Positions 5,481 to 12,308 of a DNA stretch of 64,000 nt are shown in pieces; position 1 is the first letter of the stretch, and each line of letters begins with the position of its first letter. The stretch covers positions 372,001-436,000 of the forward strand of contig NZ_JAIUCY010000002.1 in the NCBI RefSeq assembly GCF_020179755.1. Reading direction: 5' to 3'. The notes under the pieces were generated by a model that was given only the letters and a program-made list of their open reading frames with translations, searched no databases and was not told the DNA's origin. The position numbers and the translations under genes were made by a program. Source of the stretch: Herbaspirillum sp. alder98 (GTDB lineage Bacteria > Pseudomonadota > Gammaproteobacteria > Burkholderiales > Burkholderiaceae_D).

Positions 5481-6808
5481 TTCGCAATATCGTTCTTGCG
5501 CTAATCCTCGCTTTGTTCGCTCAGGCTGCATCGGCGCTCCAGGCTCCGGTATCGAAAATGCAGAATGCCGTTTCCGGTGCGGCACAGCAGAAAATGCAGT
5601 CGCGTGGCTTCACGCCTTCCGACCCGCGCTACAGCAGCACGCTGATGAATATGGGCGGCTCTATAGCTGGCCTTGCCGCTGGTGCTGCAGTGACAGCCAT
5701 TGCTGGCGCAACGGCTCCTGCATGGGTAACGCTATTTGCCGCTGGCGTCGTTGGCATTGCCGTTGCTGCCGCAGTTCAGGATGGACTGAACTGGTATTTC
5801 AAGGATAGTGGTCAGGTCCAGGTTGGCGATAATCCCCAGTCCATTAACACGCCCGCAGGACTAGCGGCTCCTTCGGAAATGTGGTGTTACGGGACTTTAT
5901 GCTCCCCCTCTAAAGACGCTACTTGCAGCTTTCGACCTGAAGGCTCCGGCACGTCCCAGGGAAGAACATATATCACCACACACGCTCCTGTAGGCACTGA
6001 GTGTCATGCGATTTGGACCTTTACCGACACTGGCTTTCAAGTTGACATTGGCGCTAGTGGCGCGCCATCGCTATATGGACGCAACACAAGAATCTGTCCA
6101 GGTATTGGTCTATCGGCGACCAACGGCACTTGCCCGGCTTCAAATTTTCCGGAACCAGCGGGCGCACCAGTTAAAACGCTTGCCGATGCTGTTTCTGCCT
6201 TGACTGAAGCGCAGAAGGCTATGCCGCTGAGCCCTCAGATTGTTGCAGACCTCGCAAACGAAGCCTGGAAGGATGCTGCGGCTGCGCCTGGGTATGACGG
6301 ATTGCCCTATGACGCAACAAATCCAATTACGGCAACGGAGGTAGCGACGTGGCAATCGGCTAACCCCACATCCTGGCCCAGCGTAGGCGATTTCGTTGCG
6401 CCTCAGCCAGCCCCGTCGGGTGGCACTGCTGGCACGCCCTTCACAATGCCGACCTCGACCACGCCAGTCCAGGTGATGGACCCAACTGCGCCTAGCACCG
6501 GTACGAACCCGTCGACCGAACCGCTCTCAAACCTCGGCCCTGATCCTGGGATCGGCGCGCCTGGCCTGGAGCCTATTCCGACGGCGCAGCAAATCATCGC
6601 CCCTCTGACCAATGCCTTTCCCTCGGTGAAGTCGTTTGTCGTTCCCAATATCGATGCGCAATGCCCGACCTGGCAAGTGCCGGTCTTTGGCAAGGACATC
6701 GGCTTTACGAATCATTGTGCGCTCCTGGAGCAGACAAGGCCGACCTTGGTTGCCGTCATGGCAGCGATCTACGCGCTCATGGCGCTGTTTATTGTGCTTC
6801 GGGCATAG
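5477..6808 (+). CDS. Minor coat/adsorption protein (pIII or TspB-like)
   Basis: A 443-residue protein starting MIRNIVLALILALFAQAASA, a Sec signal peptide. It continues with a Gly/Ala-rich hydrophobic section (about residues 55-95), a cysteine-containing region (CYGTLCS, ATCSF, ECHAIW), a long Pro/Thr-rich linker (about 300-370), a short Cys domain (DAQCPTWQVP, NHCALLEQ) and a C-terminal membrane anchor (LVAVMAAIYALMALFIVL). This layout matches TspB-type pIII proteins of betaproteobacterial filamentous phages, which cap the virion and bind the host. ATG 5477 is preferred over 5381 because the signal peptide starts there and it overlaps the small gene before it. The receptor cannot be inferred. 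Confidence 0.75.
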   Translation: MIRNIVLALILALFAQAASALQAPVSKMQNAVSGAAQQKMQSRGFTPSDPRYSSTLMNMGGSIAGLAAGAAVTAIAGATAPAWVTLFAAGVVGIAVAAAVQDGLNWYFKDSGQVQVGDNPQSINTPAGLAAPSEMWCYGTLCSPSKDATCSFRPEGSGTSQGRTYITTHAPVGTECHAIWTFTDTGFQVDIGASGAPSLYGRNTRICPGIGLSATNGTCPASNFPEPAGAPVKTLADAVSALTEAQKAMPLSPQIVADLANEAWKDAAAAPGYDGLPYDATNPITATEVATWQSANPTSWPSVGDFVAPQPAPSGGTAGTPFTMPTSTTPVQVMDPTAPSTGTNPSTEPLSNLGPDPGIGAPGLEPIPTAQQIIAPLTNAFPSVKSFVVPNIDAQCPTWQVPVFGKDIGFTNHCALLEQTRPTLVAVMAAIYALMALFIVLRA

Positions 6809-6820
6809 GAGGCTTAGCTC

Positions 6821-7108
6821 ATGTTCGGAATCGTCTTGTCGGCCCTGAATGTCGTCCTGGCATTCGTAGTGCGTTCCATCATCGTGAAGTTTGTCGTGTT
6901 CTTCGGTCTCTTTTTCGTTACGACTGAATTCATGGCGGTTATCACGTCCATGCTGCCGAACGCGGATCAATTGGGGGCTGCCTTTGGAGGTATCCCGGCT
7001 GGCGTTTGGTACTTCCTGAATCTGTTCAATATCAAGGCTGGCGTGCCGTTGCTGCTCTCGGCCTATGTGACGCGTTTCACCATCCGGCGACTGCCGGTGA
7101 TCGGCTGA
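6821..7108 (+). CDS. Minor coat protein pVI-like (DUF2523)
   Basis: A 95-residue protein with three hydrophobic stretches: residues 1-20, a middle segment (VKFVVFFGLFFVTTEFMAVI) and a C-terminal segment (GVPLLLSAYVTRFTIRRL). Length, pattern and position between the adsorption protein and Zot fit the DUF2523 family, taken to be the pVI equivalent that forms the proximal virion tip with pIII. It starts 12 bases after the preceding stop and ends one base before the Zot start, so the four genes 5477-9469 form one operon. Confidence 0.8.
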   Translation: MFGIVLSALNVVLAFVVRSIIVKFVVFFGLFFVTTEFMAVITSMLPNADQLGAAFGGIPAGVWYFLNLFNIKAGVPLLLSAYVTRFTIRRLPVIG

Positions 7109-7109
7109 T

Positions 7110-8183
7110 ATGGGCATCAACGTCTATACCGGCCTGATGGGCTCCGGTAAGAGTTATGAGGTCGTGTCAGAGGTCATTGTCCCGGCGATCGCACAAGGTC
7201 GACGGGTGGTGACGAACGTCGATGGCATCGATGGCGAGAAAATCCGCGACTACATCGAGAAGAATTACAAGGTGGTGCCTGGCACGCTGGGCGAGGTAGT
7301 CCATATCACCAATGGCGACGTACCCAAGCAAAAATTCTTTCCGTATTACGACGCGCAGAAGGGCGCTCATACCGACACCACCGTTCAACCAGGTGACCTG
7401 GTGTGCATCGATGAGGCGTGGCGCTTCTGGCCTGCGACGGGGGCGACGCTCCTGGAGGAACACAAAAGTTTCTTCCTGGAGCATCGCCATTTCACCAACG
7501 CCGATACAGGCGTGGCTTGCGACCTGGTGCTGATGATTCAGGACATGTCGACGCTGAATCGCTTCGTCAAGAACGTGGTCGCTTTCCACATCCGCACTCA
7601 CAAGAAAATTTCGCTCGGTCTCTCCAACACCTACAGCGTGTCAATTTTCGAGGGAAACAAGCAGACCAAAGCGGTGCGGATCAGCGTCACTTTGCGTAAG
7701 TACCGCAAGGATATTTTCCCGCTCTATTCATCGTTCAAAGGCGGTGCCGCAGGGAAGATCGTCAACGTCGACAAGCGGCAAAACATGATGGCCCGGCGCA
7801 AGGTGTGGGTGATGGCCGGGGTGATGTTGGTGGCGCTGGCCATCGGTGGCTACAGCATCAAACGCTTCTTCACGCCGAAGGAAGTCGCGCCAATTGCACA
7901 GGACGCGAAGCAGGGTGGGGCGGCTACACCTGGTGCGAATTCAAAGGGTGCCAGTCCGGCACCGAAGCCTGGATTTTCAGAGACCTGGCGCATTGCTGGA
8001 ACGGCCAGGATCGGGAATGCAAGTTACATCGTGATCGCTGACCAGAGCGGTCGTTTGCGTTACGAATCGCCCTCGATGTTCGTGCAGATGGGGCCGCAGA
8101 CCATCGGCGATATCGACGGTGCCAAAGTCACTCGGTACTCGGGCGCTGTCGTCCAGGCCGGACACGTAGAGGGGAAGAAATGA
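7110..8183 (+). CDS. zot: Zonular occludens toxin-like assembly ATPase (pI)
   Basis: A 357-residue pI/Zot-family protein that drives virion extrusion at the inner membrane. Visible features: Walker A GLMGSGKS at residues 8-15, Walker B region LVCIDEAWRFWP at 97-108, a single membrane helix at about 231-249 (KVWVMAGVMLVALAIGGY) and a periplasmic C-terminal part that should dock to the secretin. It overlaps the secretin gene by ATGA (8180-8183), consistent with coupled production of the two export partners. The name comes from the Vibrio cholerae homologue; nothing here suggests a toxin function. Confidence 0.93.
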   Translation: MGINVYTGLMGSGKSYEVVSEVIVPAIAQGRRVVTNVDGIDGEKIRDYIEKNYKVVPGTLGEVVHITNGDVPKQKFFPYYDAQKGAHTDTTVQPGDLVCIDEAWRFWPATGATLLEEHKSFFLEHRHFTNADTGVACDLVLMIQDMSTLNRFVKNVVAFHIRTHKKISLGLSNTYSVSIFEGNKQTKAVRISVTLRKYRKDIFPLYSSFKGGAAGKIVNVDKRQNMMARRKVWVMAGVMLVALAIGGYSIKRFFTPKEVAPIAQDAKQGGAATPGANSKGASPAPKPGFSETWRIAGTARIGNASYIVIADQSGRLRYESPSMFVQMGPQTIGDIDGAKVTRYSGAVVQAGHVEGKK

Positions 8184-9469
8184 AACGTCTAATTGCGCTG
8201 CTCCTGGTAGTCGTCACATTGGCTAGTAACGCCGCACCGCTGCTACCGTTACCGCCGATGTTGCCACCTGGTGCGCCAGGTATTCCAGATAGCGCATTCG
8301 AGCTGTCGCGGGTCCGGATCGCCGATGCGGTCGAAGTGATGTACACGCAAGTCCTCAAGACGCCCTATCTGATCCAGCCTGACGTGGTGAGCGATGAACG
8401 CTTGGTGTCATTCCGGTTTGGTACGGCGGCTTCGCCGCGATCAGAGGTATCGCGTTTCATGGCGCTGCTTGGCCTGGCTGTTCGCACCGTAAATGGCGTC
8501 GACCTGGTCAGCACGGTAAAGGAGCCTGAACCGGATAAAGAGGCCTTCATCTATCGACCCAAATTTCGCGACGTGACGTACCTGGTCGAACTGCTGCGGG
8601 CGCTGTTTCCAAAGGGCGAGTTCACATCGACGCGCACTATCCACGGCGCACCTCAGACCGTATCGGCTGACGCGCCTATCGGTCAGAGCAAAGCGCCAGC
8701 GCCCTCTGGATCTGCTGCCTCCCTGGTTGATACTGTCGCTGACGCCCTGGTGTTCAATGGCACCGCCGCAGATATCAAAAAGCTGTCCGGCCTGTTGGCG
8801 CAACTGGATACGCGGCTTGGTGAGGTGATGGTGCGCGGCCAGGTGTTTGAGGTGGCGTCCAACGGTGCCGAAGGTTCGGCGTTCTCGCTGGCGTTGAATC
8901 TGCTGGGCGGCACCGTGACCGCTGGGCTATCAACGCCGTCGACGCTGGACGGTTTTGTGCGCCTCAAGAACACGTCAATTGATGCGGTGTTTTCCGCTCT
9001 GTCGAGTGACAGCCGTTTCAAGACGATATCCGCGCCGTCTCTGCGCGTGCGGTCGGGCGCGTCCGGTCGTTTCTCAGTCGGACAGGATGTGCCGATCCTG
9101 GGTGCGGTCAGCTATCCGGGTAACGGAAATGCTCCGGTGCAGTCGGTCGAATATCGAAGCTCGGGCGTCATCTTCGATCTGGCACCAGTGGTCCGCGATT
9201 CCGTGGTCGACCTGACGGTAGGCCAGCAGCTATCGAACTTCGTCACGACGCAAACCGGCGTCAACAATTCGCCGACGCTGACCAAGCGCGAAGTCCGCAC
9301 CTCGCTATCGGTCGCGGACGGCGATATCGTCATCATCGGCGGCCTGGCCGAGAACCGAGAAAGCTCGGGCCGCATTGGCTTCTCTTTCCTGCCTGAGTGG
9401 ATGCGCTCCGACACCGGCCAGACCAGCAAAAGCGAGATTCTGCTTGTCCTCCAGGTGTCGCGGCTGTGA
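8180..9469 (+). CDS. Phage secretin (pIV), outer-membrane channel
   Basis: A 429-residue protein with a signal peptide (MKRLIALLLVVVTLASNAA), N-domains in the first 200 residues (one carries KFRDVTYLVELLRALFPKGE, typical of secretin N1 repeats) and a C-terminal secretin domain from about residue 230, with the conserved SPTLTKREVRTSL and IVIIGGLAE segments. It forms the multimeric gated pore for phage release. The C-terminal 108 residues are repeated at 407-733 in the remnant unit. Its presence means the phage does not rely on a host type II secretin. Confidence 0.93.
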   Translation: MKRLIALLLVVVTLASNAAPLLPLPPMLPPGAPGIPDSAFELSRVRIADAVEVMYTQVLKTPYLIQPDVVSDERLVSFRFGTAASPRSEVSRFMALLGLAVRTVNGVDLVSTVKEPEPDKEAFIYRPKFRDVTYLVELLRALFPKGEFTSTRTIHGAPQTVSADAPIGQSKAPAPSGSAASLVDTVADALVFNGTAADIKKLSGLLAQLDTRLGEVMVRGQVFEVASNGAEGSAFSLALNLLGGTVTAGLSTPSTLDGFVRLKNTSIDAVFSALSSDSRFKTISAPSLRVRSGASGRFSVGQDVPILGAVSYPGNGNAPVQSVEYRSSGVIFDLAPVVRDSVVDLTVGQQLSNFVTTQTGVNNSPTLTKREVRTSLSVADGDIVIIGGLAENRESSGRIGFSFLPEWMRSDTGQTSKSEILLVLQVSRL

Positions 9470-9880
9470 CGTGCCTCGGTTATTGCCAAACCTGGGACAG
9501 TAGCGCTCTAGGGGCGGTTCTGACGTCGCATGTAGCGCTCGGGCAAAGCCCGATGGTTTCCGTAGCAGCCGGGTCGGTAGACCTGCGCGTAGCGCACTGC
9601 GTAGCCGGAAAACAAGCATGCGGCGATTTGGCGGCCATTGTGATGGGTGCGTTACGGGGAGGGCGCTTGCTTGATCGCGCCGCCCGCAGCTTGCGAGGAC
9701 GGCGCGAGCGAAGCGAGCGCTAGACTTGTATTAAGCATACTTAACGTACAGCACCAGTTTCGCAGGGCTAAAGCAGAGGAAAGAATGAAGTAGGGAAGGG
9801 CAGTCGAGAAAAGAAAATGCCCCGACAGGAATCGCAATCCGGTCGGGGCGTTCATCCAACTAGTTGAGATAGGTGAATGA
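9470..9880. other. Inovirus origin/packaging region, copy 2
   Basis: 411 bases without a gene, strongly similar along its length to 734-1132. It repeats the same three structures: hairpin TCGCGCCG/CGGCGCGA (9675-9682, 9700-9707), AT-rich palindrome (9727-9750) and GC-rich hairpin GCCCCGAC/GTCGGGGC (9820-9827, 9843-9850) ending 30 bases before the Rep start. It carries a short extra piece near 9590-9601 (CGTAGCGCACTG) not in copy 1. Such non-coding conservation next to a rolling-circle Rep suggests the origin and packaging signal. Confidence 0.6.
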
Positions 9881-10777
9881 ATGTCTGAAAGTTATATCGT
9901 CAATGACGATATGTCAAACATCATGTTTGATGATGTGCGTCCCGAGCAACTCAAACCGGACTGGTGGGATGATGACGGTATCAAAAATACCTGGAATGAT
10001 CGTTACGTGGCTCGTAAGGTAGTTTTTCCTGACGGTCAGATGGAAATCACTGTCGCTAAGGAAAAACACTTCATAGGGCCAGCTATTACGCCCAAGTCTC
10101 GCAAGCCTCGCGGTGAATCAGAGAATCGCGAACGCAATGACCAGACAGCTGGGCGTGCCGCAAAGAAGCGAGTTCGCCAAGCTTGCAAGACAATTGGGGC
10201 AGATCGCATGATCACGCTCACTTACCGTCAAAATGTGACTGATCGCGAGAGGGCTCTCAAGGACTGGGATAAATTTCGGCGTCGGGTTGGCAAACATAAC
10301 CAGTTTTTGTATGTCGCTGTTATTGAAGTGCAAGAACGCGGGGCCATTCATTTTCACGTGGCTGTGCGAGGTCGCCAGTGCTATCACTTGCTGCGTTCAA
10401 TTTGGTCGGGGATAGTTGGAAAGGATGAGGCTGGGCGCTCTATGTCGAATATTGACGTTCGTAACCCTTCCAAATTTGGCTTTGGCAAGGAGGGCGTTCA
10501 TAAGCTGGCCGCTTACATCGCGAAGTACTGTTCGAAGGAAATGTCTAGTCGGACACTTGAGCAAAAACGGTATTTCTGCTCTCGCGGTATACCGAAGCCC
10601 GATGTCATATCGTGGCCTTTGGTGTGCAATAAATCTATCGACGCGGTACGCACCGCTTTCTTGATCGCTGAAGCGGGTGGGCTTTCGGGAGCGCAATATT
10701 GGTACAACAAAGGGCTGGATGTTATCTGGATCGCGACGCCGCCATGCGCTGCGCAGTTTGAGACAGCGCCCTTTTAA
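9881..10777 (+). CDS. Inovirus rolling-circle replication initiator (HUH Rep), copy 2
   Basis: A 298-residue Rep of the complete phage. It has the same HUH layout as copy 1: MITLTYR motif, metal-binding HFH in GAIHFHVAV, and tyrosine motif YIAKYCSK. N-terminal residues 20-35, the linker and the C-terminal third differ clearly from copy 1, while the catalytic motifs and the upstream origin are kept. The two Reps may therefore act on each other's origin, so this gene may also replicate the remnant. Confidence 0.88.
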   Translation: MSESYIVNDDMSNIMFDDVRPEQLKPDWWDDDGIKNTWNDRYVARKVVFPDGQMEITVAKEKHFIGPAITPKSRKPRGESENRERNDQTAGRAAKKRVRQACKTIGADRMITLTYRQNVTDRERALKDWDKFRRRVGKHNQFLYVAVIEVQERGAIHFHVAVRGRQCYHLLRSIWSGIVGKDEAGRSMSNIDVRNPSKFGFGKEGVHKLAAYIAKYCSKEMSSRTLEQKRYFCSRGIPKPDVISWPLVCNKSIDAVRTAFLIAEAGGLSGAQYWYNKGLDVIWIATPPCAAQFETAPF

Positions 10778-10902
10778 CTGTTGTAATTTCGATGGATTAA
10801 ACAACAGGTAAACGTACCTTGCAACTTCGGTAACGTCTGCTATAGTGAAGTCGTTGTGTCTTCGGGCGCGACCTGCTCGGCAAAGTTCTTTTTGCCAGCC
10901 AC

Positions 10903-10947
10903 AAACCTCTGATCCTCCCCCCAATGCAAGAGGGGTCAGGGGTTTTT
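10903..10947 (+). terminator. Probable terminator after Rep
   Basis: Imperfect long hairpin with AACCTCTGATCCTC on the left and GAGGGGTCAGGGGTT on the right, followed by TTTTT. It lies about 130 bases after the Rep stop, ahead of the cargo gene. Because it would end Rep transcription, the cargo gene at 11032 probably has its own promoter within 10778-11031. Confidence 0.55.
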
Positions 10948-11031
10948 CCTTTTCAGTCCTATGGCGCACGCACTTTTTTGCCATTTGTCTTTTTTGGCAA
11001 TATTTCGTTGCAACTCTTATGGGGGGAATCT

Positions 11032-11268
11032 ATGGAAACATACCGAAACTACGGCGGGAATTCTGATGTGGCGCGCTTTGAGATTGCGGCGGGAGCGATA
11101 ATTATAGAGTTCATGTCGGGCACGCATCGACACTATCTCTTTGATGAAGTGCGTCCGGGGCCTGGTCACGTACAGCGGCTGCAAGTGTTAGCGATCACGG
11201 GGCGTGGATTGAATAGTTATATCGCGGAGCATTTATCATCGACAACGTCATATTCGAGTAGATGGTGA
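11032..11268 (+). CDS. Small KTSC-like protein, phage cargo
   Basis: A 78-residue protein from ATG 11032, preceded by GGGGGAAT. The pattern FEIAAGAIIIEFMSGTHRHY, then YLFDEV and a closing helix with GRGLNSYI, resembles KTSC-type domains (short beta-rich domains of unclear function), but the KTSC tetrad is not intact, so this is a tentative link. It occupies the same slot as the unrelated secreted protein at 2074-2694, between Rep and the reverse-strand genes, and its stop is 20 bases before a two-way terminator. No signal peptide is visible. Likely an accessory gene of this phage. Confidence 0.55.
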   Translation: METYRNYGGNSDVARFEIAAGAIIIEFMSGTHRHYLFDEVRPGPGHVQRLQVLAITGRGLNSYIAEHLSSTTSYSSRW

Positions 11269-11288
11269 CGACCTCTCACGCATGAAAA

Positions 11289-11312
11289 AAAGCCCCGAAA
11301 TGTCGGGGCTTT
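11289..11312. terminator. Bidirectional terminator
   Basis: Perfect 10-base arms AAAGCCCCGA and TCGGGGCTTT with loop AATG, A-rich before and T-rich after. It separates the converging genes 11032-11268 and 11336-11599 and is the counterpart of the hairpin at 2696-2719. Confidence 0.85.
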
Positions 11313-11335
11313 CTCGTTTTGTGGCAGCGCGCAGG

Positions 11336-11599
11336 TTAGTGGAAAATCTTGAACAGCACCGCGACGTTCGTGGCCAGCACAAAACCGATCATCCATTTCA
11401 GAAGCTCGATGCGACCGGCAGCTTCCGTGAACCGGGTGTTGACCTCGGATCGGAATTCGTTCAAGTCTGCTTTTTTCACCAGTTCGTTATTCATGGCTTG
11501 GGCTAGGGCGGTTGCGTGGGCTTCGGCTTGTTCGGTTGAAACGCCTGAGGCTTCCAGTTGCTTCACATATGCGTGGGTATCAAAAAACGTTGTTGCCAT
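11336..11599 (-). CDS. Small coiled-coil membrane protein (DUF1640/CCDC90-like), copy 2
   Basis: An 87-residue homologue of the protein at 2743-2988. The first 29 residues are identical and the next dozen nearly so; then the coiled-coil part is six residues longer (KKADLNEFRSEVNTRFTEAA) and a C-terminal membrane helix follows (LLKWMIGFVLATNVAVLFKI). Its conservation in both prophages at the same inverted position points to a useful role for the phage or lysogen, for example an anchor working with the adjacent HTH protein. Function unknown. Confidence 0.7.
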   Translation of the reverse strand: MATTFFDTHAYVKQLEASGVSTEQAEAHATALAQAMNNELVKKADLNEFRSEVNTRFTEAAGRIELLKWMIGFVLATNVAVLFKIFH

Positions 11600-11630
11600 G
11601 TTGCGTCCTTGAGGAAAGTATAGCACCGGC

Positions 11631-11981
11631 TTAGCTGGTGGCGGTTTTTGTGTCTGGTTGGGTGGCTGATGCTGCTGTAGGAGTCATCTCGGGCTGTACT
11701 GCGGGCCGGGGCTTGGGAAACTCGATAACGTCGGCAGTCACAAAGGCAAAGTTCACCTTTGGCACTTTGATGTTCATTTGCTGCATGCGGTCGTACCATT
11801 CCATGCGTTGGAGCCGAAGGATTTCGGGCACCCACCAAGGGACCTTGCGTTTGCCGGTCATCCAGTCATGCACGGATCGCTCTGAACGCTTCAAGCGCTT
11901 GGCGACGTCTTTGATCGAGCTTCCTTGCATCCAGTATTCAAGCTCTTGGTGATAGCCATAACGTGTATTGGGATAGCGCAT
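11631..11981 (-). CDS. Phage HTH protein (DUF3653-like), copy 2
   Basis: A 116-residue homologue of 3020-3370 with the same HTH (KDVAKRLKRSERSVHDWM, then TGKRKVPWW) and the same last eight residues (SDTKTATS in copy 1, PDTKTATS here), while the Pro-rich linker differs. Start 11981 is chosen to match copy 1; the frame extends to 12011. It lies about 100 bases inside the right attachment site and reads leftward, forming a two-gene unit with 11336-11599. A regulatory role is inferred from the HTH. Confidence 0.68.
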   Translation of the reverse strand: MRYPNTRYGYHQELEYWMQGSSIKDVAKRLKRSERSVHDWMTGKRKVPWWVPEILRLQRMEWYDRMQQMNIKVPKVNFAFVTADVIEFPKPRPAVQPEMTPTAASATQPDTKTATS

Positions 11982-12077
11982 CGTTTTCTCGTTATTGTCT
12001 TTGGGAAACATGTGTGGCAGACCACTGGAAAATGGTTCGTTGGCTGGGTCTGCGCTCGTATTTCATTTGCCTGATGA

Positions 12078-12105
12078 CTTCGCATAATTTGTATTATGTA
12101 AAATA
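12078..12105 (+). other. dif: dif site / right attachment site of the prophage
   Basis: 28 bases made of XerC arm ACTTCGCATAA, centre TTTGTA and XerD arm TTATGTAAAAT. Against the Escherichia coli dif, the XerD arm differs at one position and the XerC arm keeps CGCATAA. This is the best dif candidate in the window. With the dif-like core at 3465-3492 it brackets the complete filamentous prophage, as expected after XerCD-mediated integration. It implies that the window lies at the replication terminus. Confidence 0.82.
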
Positions 12106-12170
12106 ACATACGCGATTGGCTGTCAAAAATTCAGTTCCTTCCTACCACTACCTGATGCCACCAAGCCAAA

Positions 12171-12199
12171 CACAAAACCCGCTTCTAGCGGGCTTTGTG
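12171..12199. terminator. Hairpin, probable bidirectional terminator
   Basis: Arms CACAAAACCCGC and GCGGGCTTTGTG pair with a single mismatch around the loop TTCTA. It lies between the dif site and the end of the leftward helicase operon, with A/T-rich flanks on both sides, so it may insulate the prophage border from host transcription. Confidence 0.65.
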
Positions 12200-12308
12200 T
12201 AATTCAAGGCTCACAGCTTCTTATGAAACATTTTCTGAGTACTGCATTTCCTACCTTATCTGACCAATAGCAGCCTTGTCTTCGAAACGTTTTTTCCGAC
12301 TTCAAACC

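Larger units (their letters stand above)
3476..12088 (+). mobile_element. Complete inovirus prophage integrated at dif (unit 2)
   Basis: About 8.6 kb from the dif-like core at 3465-3492 to the dif at 12078-12105. Gene order: repressor (reverse), ssDNA-binding protein, small membrane proteins, major coat, adsorption protein, pVI, Zot, secretin, origin region, Rep, cargo, two reverse-strand genes. All modules of a filamentous phage are present and every frame is open, so it may still produce virions. No integrase is encoded, which agrees with use of the host XerC and XerD recombinases. Confidence 0.88.

Noticed and set aside
7110..8183. Zot annotated as an enterotoxin
   Set aside because: It has the Walker motifs and membrane helix of the phage assembly ATPase; nothing in the C-terminal part suggests the Vibrio toxin peptide.
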